The notes beneath the pieces are model-generated. The model had not been told where the DNA came from and made no database searches. It saw only the letters and a program-made list of their open reading frames with translations. From Saccharomonospora azurea NA-128 (GTDB taxonomy: Bacteria; Actinomycetota; Actinomycetes; Mycobacteriales; Pseudonocardiaceae): a stretch of DNA of 64,000 bases. The number at the start of each line of letters is the position of its first letter. Within the stretch, counting starts at the first letter, position 1. Positions 26,909-36,167 of the stretch are shown one piece after another. The position numbers and the translations under genes are program-made. Location: assembly GCF_000231055.2 (NCBI RefSeq), contig NZ_CM001466.1, positions 1,589,854-1,653,853 of the forward strand, given 5' to 3'.

Positions 26909-29725
26909 ATGCTCGCCGTGTGGGATGACACGCCCGCGCACGCACGACCGGTGCGCGGGCGTGATCGGGAACTCGCCAGCCTGACCCGACTGCTCGACGC
27001 CGCCGTCCAGGGCCGTGGGGGTGCGGCGGTCGTCTGCGGTGCACCCGGGACGGGGAAGACGACACTGCTCGACGCCCTCGCCCGACGTGCCGACGGCTTC
27101 CGCGTGCTGCGCGCCGAGGGCACCGCCGCCGAGAGTGCCGTCCGCTTCGCCGGAGCCGAACAGCTGCTCCGTCCGCTCGGTGACGTGGTGGCGGACCTGC
27201 CCGACGAGCGGGCCCGTGCCCTGCGACCGGTGTGGGGTCTTCCCCGCGACCTCGGCGCCCCCGGCAGCCCCGACGAGCCCGGCGGGGAGGACGACATCTC
27301 CCTCGCTGTCCCGTCCGCGGTGTCGGCCCTGCTCGCCGCGGGGGCCCGTCGGCGCCCCGTGCTGTGCTGTGTCGACTCCGCACACCTGCTCGACGACGCG
27401 TCGAACGCCGTCCTCACGTTCGCGGCCCGCCGGACGAGCCACACCGGCGTGGTGTTCGTGTTCGCCGTCGACCACACCGCCGCGCCCGACCCGGCCGCGT
27501 GGGAGGGGCCGCACCGACTCCGGCTCGGGGCTCTGCCCGACGCGGCGGCCCACGAGCTCCTGCGCGACCGCGTAGGAGCCTCCCTTCCCTCCGACGTGGC
27601 GGACGCGCTGGTCGACACGGGATACGGCAACCCGCTCGCCCTCGTGGAACTCGCCGAAAGCCTGTCGGCCGACCACCTCTGTGGCCGCGCCGCTCCCCCG
27701 TCGTCGCTGCCCACGGGGAGCAGGTTGCGCCGGGCCGTGCGCGACAGGATCTCCGCCCTGTCGGACGTCGCCAGAGCCGTGGTGGCGCTGGCCGCGGTCG
27801 CGCAGCGGGCCGACCGCCACCTCGTGCACCGGGCCCTGCTCGACGCACCGTCGCCGGACCCCACCGCGGCGTTGGTCGAGGCCCAGCGGTGCGGCCTGGT
27901 GACGGACGACGGCGAGACGCTCCGCCTCGCCGCGGACGTCGTGCCGTCCGCGGTGCTCGGCGCTCTGTCCACTTCCGAGGTGGAGACGGCACACCGACGC
28001 CTCGCGGCGGCCGCCGACGTCACGGGAGAACGCGATCGGGCGGTGTGGCATCGGGCCGCGACGGCCGCGGCGCCCGCGCCCGACGTCGTCGCCCAGCTCG
28101 ACCGGCTCGCCCTCCGGGCCAGGACCGAAGCGGCGTTCGACCAGGCCGCCGACGCGAGCGAGCGGGCAGCGGCGTTGTCCCCCGACGTCGAGACACGGGC
28201 CCTCAGGCTCGTGGCCGCGGCCTCCGACCACTGGGCGTCGGGACGGCCCCAACGAGCCCGCACCGCGCTGCGGCTCGCCTCCCCGCTCGCCACCGGCGAC
28301 CTCCGCGCCCACATCGGCAGGCTCGCCGGGGAGATCGAACTACGCCGGGGCAACCCGGCTGTCGCGGCGGCCGAACTCATCACCACCGCACGGCGACTCG
28401 CCCCCACGCACCGCGATCTGGCGGCCACCACGCTCATGCTCGCGGGCGAGGCGAGCTTCGTCGCGGGCGACAACACGCGCTACTGCCTCACCGCGCAGGA
28501 CGCCGCGGCACTGTGCGGGTCGGAGGGCTGGCCCACGACACTGATCGTCCGCGAACACTTCACGGCCATGTCCGCCACCTTCCGCGGACAGCACGCGACG
28601 GCAGCGGCGCCGCTGCGGCGCCTGGTGGAACTCGGCGAGACGACCACCGACCCCACCGGGATGACGCTGGCGAGCCAAGCCGCGTTCACCCTCGGCGACG
28701 CCGAACGCTCGCGCGACCTCGCCCTGCGGGCGGCCGTGAGCGCCCGCGCCCACGGCGACGAGTCGGGCGTGCCGTGGGCACTGGTGTACGCGGCGATGTC
28801 CGCGCTGCTCTCCGGGCAGCACGCCGCCGCCACCACCACGGCGCTGGAAGGCCTGTCGGTGGCCCGAGCGCTGGGGCAGAGCAACTCGGCGGTCGACCAC
28901 ATCACGGTGCTCGCCATGCTGGCCGCGTTGCAGGGCGACGAGCACACCGCACTCGCCCGCTTGGAGGCCGCGCAGACGGAGCTCGCCGAACGGGGACTCG
29001 GCAGACCGAGCGCGCTCGCCACCTGGGCCGCCGCGTGTGTCGACCTCGCCCACGACCGCCCCGCGGAGGCGTTCGACCGGTTCCGGCGCCTGTCCGTGGG
29101 ACGCTCCCGGCACTGCGTCCCGCTGCGCGTCATGGCGGTGCCGCACTTCGTCGAAGCCGCCGTCCGCTGCGGGGAACGCGAGGTCGCTCGGCGCGCACTG
29201 ACGACGTTCGAGCAGTGGGCCGACACCACGGGCGGCGCCGCTCGGGCCGCACTCGCCCACCGCTGCCACGCCCTGCTGGCCGAACGGGACATCGAGGTGA
29301 ACGCCCGGTTCGCCGAGGCCATCCGCCTGCACCGCGACGCCGACGCGCCCTACGACCTCGCCGTCACCGAACTGCTGTACGCGTCGTGGCTGCGGCGCTC
29401 CCGCAAGCCGGGGCAGGCCAGGGACGTGTTGCGGGAAGCGGTGCATCTCTTCGACGAGCTCGGCGCCACCCATTGGGTGCAGCGCGCCTCCCGCGAACTG
29501 CGGGCGTGCGGGCACCGGGTCCCCCGCGACCGGTCCGCGCCGAAGGACGGTGCGCTGAGCCCGCAACAGGACCGCATCGCCCACCTGGTCGCCGCGGGCG
29601 CCACGAACAAGGAGGTCGCCGAGCAGCTGTTCATCAGCCATCGCACGGTGGACCACCACCTGCGCAACATCTTCGCCAAGCTCGACGTCCGATCGAGGGT
29701 CGAGCTCGCCGCGCTGTACCGGTAA
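26909..29725 (+). CDS. Large LuxR-type (LAL) transcriptional regulator
   Basis: 938 aa. An N-terminal AAA/NB-ARC-like ATPase has Walker A GAPGTGKTTLLDAL at about residues 44-57. A long helical TPR-like middle follows. The C-terminal LuxR helix-turn-helix (about residues 872-935) reads LSPQQDRIAHLVAAGATNKE and continues with HRTVDHHLRNIFAKLDVRSR. This is the LAL/MalT layout: a ligand-sensing ATPase that activates transcription. The polyester hydrolase starts 147 bp downstream on the same strand and is an obvious candidate target, but no operator could be identified. Confidence 0.88.
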   Translation: MLAVWDDTPAHARPVRGRDRELASLTRLLDAAVQGRGGAAVVCGAPGTGKTTLLDALARRADGFRVLRAEGTAAESAVRFAGAEQLLRPLGDVVADLPDERARALRPVWGLPRDLGAPGSPDEPGGEDDISLAVPSAVSALLAAGARRRPVLCCVDSAHLLDDASNAVLTFAARRTSHTGVVFVFAVDHTAAPDPAAWEGPHRLRLGALPDAAAHELLRDRVGASLPSDVADALVDTGYGNPLALVELAESLSADHLCGRAAPPSSLPTGSRLRRAVRDRISALSDVARAVVALAAVAQRADRHLVHRALLDAPSPDPTAALVEAQRCGLVTDDGETLRLAADVVPSAVLGALSTSEVETAHRRLAAAADVTGERDRAVWHRAATAAAPAPDVVAQLDRLALRARTEAAFDQAADASERAAALSPDVETRALRLVAAASDHWASGRPQRARTALRLASPLATGDLRAHIGRLAGEIELRRGNPAVAAAELITTARRLAPTHRDLAATTLMLAGEASFVAGDNTRYCLTAQDAAALCGSEGWPTTLIVREHFTAMSATFRGQHATAAAPLRRLVELGETTTDPTGMTLASQAAFTLGDAERSRDLALRAAVSARAHGDESGVPWALVYAAMSALLSGQHAAATTTALEGLSVARALGQSNSAVDHITVLAMLAALQGDEHTALARLEAAQTELAERGLGRPSALATWAAACVDLAHDRPAEAFDRFRRLSVGRSRHCVPLRVMAVPHFVEAAVRCGEREVARRALTTFEQWADTTGGAARAALAHRCHALLAERDIEVNARFAEAIRLHRDADAPYDLAVTELLYASWLRRSRKPGQARDVLREAVHLFDELGATHWVQRASRELRACGHRVPRDRSAPKDGALSPQQDRIAHLVAAGATNKEVAEQLFISHRTVDHHLRNIFAKLDVRSRVELAALYR

Positions 29726-29872
29726 CGCGGGCTACCCGCCGGTAGCAACTGGTGGTTTCACCGATGCCCCCGCAGGCGTCGCGCGTCCAGAATCACCACA
29801 GTTCGTCATCGCACGAACGCAGGCGGCCACCGACGCCGCCGTGGTTTGTTCTCGACGCAAAGGAGCGACGCA

Positions 29873-30790
29873 GTGCGAATCCGGAGCAAGTCCTCCACCG
29901 GCCCTCGTGGCCGGATGGCGCGGACGATCGGCGTACTGACCGCGGCCCTCGCCGTGGCAAGTGGTCTGGTGAGCGCCGGTGTGGCGGGCGCGGACGTCAC
30001 CACCACGCAGGAGAACCCCTACGAGCGCGGCCCCGACCCGACGGAGGACAGCATCGAGGCCATCCGCGGGCCGTTCCGGGTGGACACGGAACGCGTGTCG
30101 TCGTTCGCCGTCGGCTTCGGCGGCGGCACGATCTACTACCCCACCGACACCAGCGAGGGCACGTTCGGCGCCGTCGCCGTCGCCCCCGGCTTCACCGCCG
30201 ACCAGGGCAGCATGTCGTGGTACGGCGAACGCATCGCCTCGCAGGGCTTCATCGTGTTCACCATCGACACCAACACCAGACTCGACCAGCCGGGGCAGCG
30301 CGGACGCCAGCTGCTGGCCGCGCTGGACTACCTGGTCGAGCGCAGTGACAGGGACGTCCGGCAGCGGCTGGACCCGAACCGCCTCGCCGTGATGGGCCAC
30401 TCGATGGGCGGTGGCGGCTCGCTGGAGGCGACGGTCAGCCGGCCGTCCCTGAAGGCGTCCATCCCGCTGACGCCGTGGAACCTCGACAAGACGTGGGGTG
30501 ACGTCCAGGTTCCGACGTTCATCATCGGTGCGGAGAACGACTCGATCGCCCCGGTGCGCACGCACTCGGAGCCGTTCTACGAGAGCCTGCCGGGCTCGCT
30601 GGAGAAGGCGTACCTGGAGTTGAACGCCGCGACCCACTTCGCGCCGAACATCTCCAACACCACGATCGCCAAGTACTCCATCTCCTGGCTCAAGCGGTTC
30701 GTCGACGACGACACCCGTTACAGCCAGTTCCTCTGCCCGAACCCGACCGACCGCACCATCGAGGAGTACCGCTCGACCTGCCCGTACTGA
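29873..30790 (+). CDS. Secreted cutinase/polyester hydrolase, close to Cut190 PET hydrolase
   Basis: 305 aa. A Tat/Sec-like signal region (about residues 1-42, ending VSAGVAGA) is followed by the mature alpha/beta hydrolase starting near [18 protein letters not shown]. The triad is Ser177 in GHSMGGGGS, Asp223 in GAENDSIAP and His255 in ATHFAPN; two C-terminal Cys (LCPNPTD and STCPY) should form a disulfide. From memory it is very close to Cut190 of Saccharomonospora viridis, offset by one residue, so it likely hydrolyses aliphatic and aromatic polyesters or cutin. The GTG at 29873 has AAAGGAG 7 nt upstream, giving the Cut190 length. Differences from Cut190 are listed in the findings. Confidence 0.92.
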   Translation: MRIRSKSSTGPRGRMARTIGVLTAALAVASGLVSAGVAGADVTTTQENPYERGPDPTEDSIEAIRGPFRVDTERVSSFAVGFGGGTIYYPTDTSEGTFGAVAVAPGFTADQGSMSWYGERIASQGFIVFTIDTNTRLDQPGQRGRQLLAALDYLVERSDRDVRQRLDPNRLAVMGHSMGGGGSLEATVSRPSLKASIPLTPWNLDKTWGDVQVPTFIIGAENDSIAPVRTHSEPFYESLPGSLEKAYLELNAATHFAPNISNTTIAKYSISWLKRFVDDDTRYSQFLCPNPTDRTIEEYRSTCPY

Positions 30791-30814
30791 TCCGTTCGAC
30801 CGGCGGCCTCGACG

Positions 30815-30848
30815 GCGGTGTGCGACCCGACGCCGGGTCGCACACCGC
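30815..30848. terminator. Perfect 15-bp hairpin with ACGC loop
   Basis: GCGGTGTGCGACCCG (30815-30829) pairs fully with CGGGTCGCACACCGC (30834-30848) around the tetraloop ACGC. It lies between the convergent ends of the polyester hydrolase and the Rv2175c-like gene. No U tract follows, but the stem strength and site fit a two-way terminator. Confidence 0.75.
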
Positions 30849-30874
30849 ACGTGCGTGTGACGGGGGAACCGCGG

Positions 30875-31243
30875 TCAGAACGCCATGGCCTGGGCGCGCC
30901 GCTTGACCTCGGTGCCGTGACTGGTCCGCAGCGCGTTGATGGGTGTCACGCCGGGCAGCGACTCGTCCTCCGAGTACAGCCAGCGCAACATCTCGGTCCG
31001 GCTGAACCCCGCGTCCGCCAGCACGGTGATCGTGCCGGGAAGGCCCTTGATCGCTCCCTCAGTCCCGACGAAGTCGGCGGGGATGAAGAGGGCACCGTCC
31101 CTGCGGACCGCGATCAGATGGCCGTCCCGCAGCATCTGGCGGACCTTGTTCTCGGACTGGCCGATCCTGTCCGCCACCTCGGCGACGGTCAGTACGGCGA
31201 CGGACGGGTCGAGCATGTCGTCAGCGACTGGAATCGCACTCAC
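30875..31243 (-). CDS. Rv2175c family DNA-binding protein
   Basis: 122 aa. A winged/excisionase-like helix-turn-helix spans about residues 15-55 (VLTVAEVADRIGQSENKVRQML, listed in parts: LTVAEVADRIGQSENKV and FIPADFVG), followed by a C-terminal helical part with GVTPINALRTSHGTEVKRRAQA. It matches Rv2175c of M. tuberculosis, which binds DNA and is phosphorylated by the adjacent kinase PknL (remembered). The same divergent pairing with a Ser/Thr kinase gene occurs here, 112 bp apart. The GTG at 31243 has AGAGGT just upstream. Thr residues near the N-terminus could be phosphorylation sites but that is not shown. Confidence 0.85.
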   Translation of the reverse strand: MSAIPVADDMLDPSVAVLTVAEVADRIGQSENKVRQMLRDGHLIAVRRDGALFIPADFVGTEGAIKGLPGTITVLADAGFSRTEMLRWLYSEDESLPGVTPINALRTSHGTEVKRRAQAMAF

Positions 31244-31341
31244 ACCTCTTACCTTGCCACAATCGGGCCCGCCGGGAGCAGGCCCTTTCCGCCCTGGGCG
31301 GTCGACGGGTGCACACGTCGGTGCGCCGGAGCCGGCAACCG

Positions 31342-31347
31342 TAGGAT
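31342..31347 (+). promoter_or_regulatory. Leaderless -10 element of the PASTA kinase gene
   Basis: TAGGAT fits the actinobacterial -10 form TANNNT and ends 8 nt before the GTG start at 31356. No Shine-Dalgarno precedes the GTG, so the mRNA probably starts at or within a base or two of the start codon. A clear -35 is not visible. Confidence 0.45.
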
Positions 31348-31355
31348 CGACCGCT

Positions 31356-33335
31356 GTGACACGCACGGAAACCAGCCTCGCGGGCGCGCTTCTCGACCGG
31401 CGGTACCGCGTCGGGGGCCTCATCGCCCGGGGCGGGATGTCGTCGGTGTACCGCGGAGTCGACACCCGGCTCGACCGACCGGTCGCCGTGAAGGTCATGG
31501 ACTCCCGGTTCGCGGGTGACCGCTCGTTCGTCGAGCGGTTCGAGCGGGAGGCCCGCTCCGCCGCCCGGCTCCACCATCCGCACGTGGTCGCCGTTCACGA
31601 CCAGGGCTTCGACACCTCCGCCGGAGTCGACGACCCGCGCGCGTTCCTGGTGATGGAGCTGGTGGACGGCGGCACGCTGCGCGACCTGCTCACCGAACGC
31701 GGTCGGCTCGACGTCCCCCTCGCGCTGACGGTGGCCGAACAGGTGCTGTCGGCGCTCGCCGCCGCCCACGCGGCCGGGCTCGTGCACCGGGACATCAAGC
31801 CGGAGAACGTGCTGATCGGTGCGGCGGGCGAGTCCGGTGGCGTGGTGAAGGTCGCCGACTTCGGTCTGGTGCGGGCCGCGGCGAGCGCGGGGACGACGAG
31901 CACCAGCGTCATCCTCGGCACCGTGGGCTACCTGTCGCCCGAGCAGGTGTCGACCGGGGCATCGAGCGCGCGCTCGGACGTGTATTCGACGGGCATCCTG
32001 CTCTTCGAGATGCTCACGGGGCAGGTCCCCTACCACGGGGACACGGCGTTGTCCGTGGCCTACCGCCACGTCAACGACGACGTTCCACGCCCGAGCACGG
32101 TGGTGCCCGAACTGCCGTCCGCGCTCGACGAGCTCGTCGAACGGGCCACGCGCCGCGACCCGGAATCCCGTCCGGCCGACGCGGAGGCGTTCCTGGCCGA
32201 GATCCAGCGCGTGCGCGCGGAACTCGGTCTGCCTCCGGCGCCCATCCCGCGCGTGCCGGCGCCCCGGACCGCCACGCAGCCGCCGGCGGAGACCGACAGC
32301 GAGCTCACGGTTCCGGCCCTGCCCGCGGTCGGCACCGCCACCTCCACCACCGCACTTCCCTCCGACGGCGGACCCCGCGGCACACAGGCGTTGCCCCGCG
32401 CCGCGGCCCAGGACCACGAACAGGAGACCGACGACGGCCCGCTCGCGTCCCCACGGCGCCGCGCACCGCTCGCGGTGCTGGCTCTCGTCGTGCTCGTGCT
32501 GCTCGGCGGGGTGGGTGCTGGGGTGTGGTGGTTCTCCAGCGGCCGCTACGTCGACGTCCCGTCGGTCACGGGAATGAGCCGCGAGGAGGCGGAGACCGCG
32601 CTGCGGCAGGCGGAGCTGACCCCCGTCGTGACGGAGGAGAGGCACAACACCACGCCCTCAGGCACGGTGATCCGCACCGAACCCGACGGCGGGGACCGCG
32701 CGTTGCAGGGCGACGAGGTGACCGTGGTGCTCTCCCTCGGCAGGCCGGTGGTCCCCGACGTACGTCCGGGGGCCTCCGTCGAGGAAGCCGAACGCGCCAT
32801 CGAGGCGGTCCAGCTGACGCCGCGGGTCTCCGAGGAGACCGACGAGTACAGCAGCGACGTCCCCGAGGGCGCCGTGGTGTCGTTGACGCCGGAACCGGGC
32901 AGCCAGGCCAACGTCGGCGACGCGGTCACCATCGTGCGGTCGAAGGGCCCGCCTCCCACGCCGGTGCCCGACGTGCGGGGCAAGAGCCGCGACGAGGCGT
33001 TCCAGGCGCTGCGCGACGCCGGGTTCGAACCCTTCGAGGCCGGCGAGGAGTTCGCCGAGGGCGTGGCGGCCGGACACGTCGTGCGCACCGACCCCGCCCA
33101 GGGCAGCACGGTCGACGAGGGCACGCGCGTCGGAGTCGTCGTGTCGAACGCCGTGAAAGTGCCCTCCGTCGTCGGTCGACGGACCGAGAAGGCCGTCCAA
33201 ATCCTGCGCGAGGCGGGCTTCGAGGTGAGCGGCGGCGACTCCCGGGGGCCGATCAGTTTCGTGATCGAGCAGAGCCCCTCGGGAGGATCGTTCGTGCGGC
33301 CGGGAACGACGGTCAACCTGTCGGTCATCCCCTGA
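31356..33335 (+). CDS. pknL: Serine/threonine protein kinase with four PASTA domains (PknL position)
   Basis: 659 aa. Kinase domain at about residues 17-280: glycine loop IARGGMSSVYRG, catalytic Lys46 in VAVKVM, HRDIKPEN at 144-151, DFG at 168-170, and APE-like SPEQ. A Pro/Thr-rich linker (about 285-365) and one membrane helix (about 369-391) follow. Four extracellular PASTA repeats start near residues 398, 464, 535 and 601; these bind muropeptides or lipid II in related kinases. M. tuberculosis PknL lacks PASTA repeats as I remember it, so this protein combines the pknL genomic place with a PknB-like exterior; the symbol rests on position. Confidence 0.88.
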   Translation: MTRTETSLAGALLDRRYRVGGLIARGGMSSVYRGVDTRLDRPVAVKVMDSRFAGDRSFVERFEREARSAARLHHPHVVAVHDQGFDTSAGVDDPRAFLVMELVDGGTLRDLLTERGRLDVPLALTVAEQVLSALAAAHAAGLVHRDIKPENVLIGAAGESGGVVKVADFGLVRAAASAGTTSTSVILGTVGYLSPEQVSTGASSARSDVYSTGILLFEMLTGQVPYHGDTALSVAYRHVNDDVPRPSTVVPELPSALDELVERATRRDPESRPADAEAFLAEIQRVRAELGLPPAPIPRVPAPRTATQPPAETDSELTVPALPAVGTATSTTALPSDGGPRGTQALPRAAAQDHEQETDDGPLASPRRRAPLAVLALVVLVLLGGVGAGVWWFSSGRYVDVPSVTGMSREEAETALRQAELTPVVTEERHNTTPSGTVIRTEPDGGDRALQGDEVTVVLSLGRPVVPDVRPGASVEEAERAIEAVQLTPRVSEETDEYSSDVPEGAVVSLTPEPGSQANVGDAVTIVRSKGPPPTPVPDVRGKSRDEAFQALRDAGFEPFEAGEEFAEGVAAGHVVRTDPAQGSTVDEGTRVGVVVSNAVKVPSVVGRRTEKAVQILREAGFEVSGGDSRGPISFVIEQSPSGGSFVRPGTTVNLSVIP

Positions 33336-33389
33336 TCGCGGGGTATGGGCCTCGCCCGTCTCGCCGGGCGGGGACACCCTGCCGATGAT

Positions 33390-33421
33390 GGAGGTGGTGC
33401 GGGACGCCCCGCACCACCTCC
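33390..33421. terminator. Perfect 14-bp hairpin with ACGC loop after the kinase gene
   Basis: GGAGGTGGTGCGGG (33390-33403) pairs perfectly with CCCGCACCACCTCC (33408-33421) around ACGC. It lies 55 bp after the kinase stop and 52 bp before the next start. It has the same loop as the hairpin at 30815-30848 and lacks a U tract. Confidence 0.7.
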
Positions 33422-33472
33422 ACACGCTGGCGACGGCACCCGGACCACTCACCCACTCCCGAAAGAGACGCG

Positions 33473-34828
33473 ATGCCAGCCGACCGGCTCAGCGCACTGG
33501 ACACGGCCTTCCTCTGCATCGAGCGACCCACCACTCCCATGCACATGGGCGCGGTGGGAGTGTTCGCACCGTCCCGTGCCTACGGACGCCGCGACGGTGC
33601 CGACGTCGCCGCCCTCGTCGCGGAGCGCGCCGAACGGTCTCCCCGGCTGCGACAGCGTCTGCGGTCCGGGGGCCTGCTGCTACCCGACCGTTGGGAGCCC
33701 GATCCCCGGTTCGACGCCACGGCACACGTCAGCACACACCATGTGGACTCCGACACCGCCGACCCACTCGCCTCGCACGCGTCGCGGTGGTTCGAGACCC
33801 CACTCGATCCGCGTACTCCACTGTGGAACGTCCGGATCGTGACCGGGCTGCCCGAGGGAAGATTCGCGACGCTGTTCAAGATCCATCACGCGCTGTGCGA
33901 CGGTGCGGGGGCCGCGGAACTCGCGCTGAGCCTGCTCGACGGTTCGCCTACTGCGGGCACGGCGCACCGGCGTACCGCACGAACCCACGGACCGGGCGGT
34001 GACAGAAGCGACCGCCCGGACGACGGAGTCACGCTCGACGACGTGTGGCGCGACGCGCGACGTCTGGTGGACGACGCGGCGGAGACGGCGGGGATCGCCA
34101 CGGCCCTGCTGCGCGCGGTGCGACCGCTTCCCCTGTCGCCCACCGTGACCGCGCAGTCGGCGCGGCGCCAGATGGGCTTCGTCCGCCTCGACGCCGACGA
34201 TCTCCGCCGCATCCGCCGCGCGCACGGTGGGACGTCCCACGACGTGGTGCTCGCCGTGTTGGCGGGCGCGCTGCGGGCCTGGCTGCGCGACCGCAACGGC
34301 GAGGCAGCACCACGTGCCCTTCGCGCCCTCGTGCCGGTGAGCATTCGGCGGCGGCGTGGAGACCCTCCGGGTGGCAACGCTCTGTCCGGCTACCTGTGCG
34401 ACCTGCCGGTGGACGTGGAGGACCCGGTCCGACGCCTGCGCGCCGTGACCGAGGCGATGAACCGGCACAAGCAGGCCGGACCCTGGCGCGGCGCGGGCGC
34501 GCTGCCCGTGCTCGCCGAACGGCTGCCGAGCGCGGTGCACCGCCTGGCCACCCGCACCCTCGCGCACGCGGCGCCCACACTGTTCGACACCGTGATCACC
34601 ACGGTGCCGCTGCCCGGACTACCGCTGTCGTTGGACGGCGCGCCGCTGTGCGAGACCTACCCGGTGGTGCCGCTCGCGCCGCACCAGTCGGTCGGGTTCG
34701 CCGTGTCGACCTACCGCGGTGGCGTGCACGTGGGACTCAACACGGCGGGAGACGCCATGCACCAGGCGGGCGCGCTGGCCGACGCCGTCACCAAGTCGAT
34801 GGCGGCGTTGGCCCAGCTCTGCCCGTGA
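33473..34828 (+). CDS. WS/DGAT-type O-acyltransferase (wax ester/triacylglycerol synthase)
   Basis: 451 aa, the usual length. The N-terminus MPADRLSALDTAFLCIERPT and the catalytic HHALCDGAG (HHxxxDG, about residue 137) are diagnostic; later segments GGTSHDVVLAVLAGALRAWL and GNALSGYLCDLPVDVEDP also match. The enzyme esterifies acyl-CoA to diacylglycerol or fatty alcohols and makes storage lipid. It is the last GC-typical gene before the AT-richer island. The ATG at 33473 follows AAAGAGACGCG, a fair ribosome binding site. Confidence 0.9.
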   Translation: MPADRLSALDTAFLCIERPTTPMHMGAVGVFAPSRAYGRRDGADVAALVAERAERSPRLRQRLRSGGLLLPDRWEPDPRFDATAHVSTHHVDSDTADPLASHASRWFETPLDPRTPLWNVRIVTGLPEGRFATLFKIHHALCDGAGAAELALSLLDGSPTAGTAHRRTARTHGPGGDRSDRPDDGVTLDDVWRDARRLVDDAAETAGIATALLRAVRPLPLSPTVTAQSARRQMGFVRLDADDLRRIRRAHGGTSHDVVLAVLAGALRAWLRDRNGEAAPRALRALVPVSIRRRRGDPPGGNALSGYLCDLPVDVEDPVRRLRAVTEAMNRHKQAGPWRGAGALPVLAERLPSAVHRLATRTLAHAAPTLFDTVITTVPLPGLPLSLDGAPLCETYPVVPLAPHQSVGFAVSTYRGGVHVGLNTAGDAMHQAGALADAVTKSMAALAQLCP

Positions 34829-35384
34829 CGTCTCAGAGCCTCCTGTTCTTGCCCCATCCCCTTCACACAGCAGGTAACCGGGGCTCGGGAACAGGCTTTC
34901 TCCTGATCATTATCGTGGTGACGATGGGCACGTCGTGATAGGTGGCTGGGTGGTAGTCGCCGGGACGGCGACGGTCTCGTGCACTGGTTCGCTTCCGGAT
35001 TCGGTGCGGGAACCCGGATTCGGCACCGGGTTCCCATCCTGGCTGGGCTCGACGCCCTCGGAACTCGGCAGATACGCGAAGTGAGCGACTTCGCCCCAGC
35101 TGACCAACTGCATCGAGGGTCGCCAACACAATATCCTCCGCTAACCATTGGTGTTCCGCTCACTTCTGGTGAGACGCAGATGTTCTTTCGCTTAGGCGCT
35201 TCAGGCTCGGACCGAGCTCGGCACGCCTAGCGATTTCGGCCGCGAGGGCTGACTCCTGAGCGGGCAGCCTGGTCGACGAAGTCGTAGGAAGGGTGGGAGC
35301 CTGAGAAGGCTGACGAGCATGATCAGGTCTTGCCAACCATGAGATACTCATACGACCAGTTCAACCCGCAGCTACCGGAGAGTT
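34829..35384. other. 556-bp gap without a supported gene; left edge of the atypical island
   Basis: No gene can be supported here. On the minus strand a frame from 35113 to 34910 (67 codons, starting MQLVSWGEVAHFAYLPSSEG) has GC-rich third positions and could be a remnant, but it lacks a ribosome binding site and a recognisable domain. GC content falls along the stretch, marking the passage from core genome to the island. No tRNA or obvious attachment repeat was seen at this border. Confidence 0.5.
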
Positions 35385-36062
35385 ATGAAGCAGCGCAACC
35401 AAGGCAGGGATACTATCCGCTTTCGCCTGGCCTTGGACCGTTCCGACCTAGCCATCGCCTTGGTAGGGCTGCTGACAGGCGCTTTCGCGGCAGTGGCCTA
35501 CTACTCGTTCCCGCTGCGTTCCCTGGCACACACCTTCGGCGTATGGATTGTACTGTCCGCCATGGTCGCGAAGGGCAACAAGCCCATTCCCGCATGCAAG
35601 CGTGTCAGTATTGCACTGCTTGCGGCTGTGTTCGCCTTCTACGTGGGCAAGGGACTCACCTACAGTGTTCTGTACTCGGGTACGACCTATCCTGTTCACG
35701 TATTTGACCTCGTTGTATGGAGCGGCCTTGCGGTGGCCGCCGGTGCGGCGTTGGGACTGAGTCTGCGTTTCGTTGGCGACCGCGATTGGCGCGGCACGAT
35801 CGCCACCGCAAGCGCTATCGGGTTGGCCTGGGGTGATGTCATCCGACGTATAGGATTTGATCTCGGAGACGACCTTGTGCTGACGCTGTTCACCGTCTTG
35901 GTGACCGCGCTCCTTCTCGCTGTGGGCTCCCGCTCGCTCCGTCAGGTCGCCGGGAACAGCTTGCTGGCCATACCGCTGATCGTTCCGGGCTTTCTGATTG
36001 CTTCAGCACCCGACCTGTTGGAACAACTACTCATCACCGGGAGCTTCTCAGGCATTCTTTGA
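35385..36062 (+). CDS. Six-helix membrane protein of unknown function (possibly DUF6518-like)
   Basis: 225 aa. A basic N-terminus (MKQRNQGRDTIRFRLALDR) is followed by six hydrophobic segments at about residues 23-40, 48-62, 75-93, 105-125, 135-155 and 165-205. The layout resembles DUF6518 membrane proteins, but the match is by general pattern only. GGAG lies 4 nt before the ATG. Its codon use is less GC-rich than that of the neighbours, in keeping with transfer into the island. It stands alone with no partner gene within 300 bp. Confidence 0.55.
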   Translation: MKQRNQGRDTIRFRLALDRSDLAIALVGLLTGAFAAVAYYSFPLRSLAHTFGVWIVLSAMVAKGNKPIPACKRVSIALLAAVFAFYVGKGLTYSVLYSGTTYPVHVFDLVVWSGLAVAAGAALGLSLRFVGDRDWRGTIATASAIGLAWGDVIRRIGFDLGDDLVLTLFTVLVTALLLAVGSRSLRQVAGNSLLAIPLIVPGFLIASAPDLLEQLLITGSFSGIL

Positions 36063-36167
36063 ACTCCTCGCCTAGGATCGTGTCCTCTCTGACGAGCTGG
36101 AGGAGTGGTTTGCAGCAGTACAGTCTGCGGCGGGGCTGAGTAAGGCCGGTTAGTGCCGGTGGCGTTC

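Noticed and set aside
34910..35131. Minus-strand frame with decent codon bias in the gap after the WS/DGAT gene
   Set aside because: No ribosome binding site, no recognisable domain and an ambiguous start. It is mentioned in the gap entry rather than called as a gene.
36063..36150. Short plus-strand stretch reading RVLSDELEEWFAAVQSAAG, reminiscent of an IS5 transposase start
   Set aside because: Only about 25 codons and the match covers six or seven residues; not enough to call a remnant.
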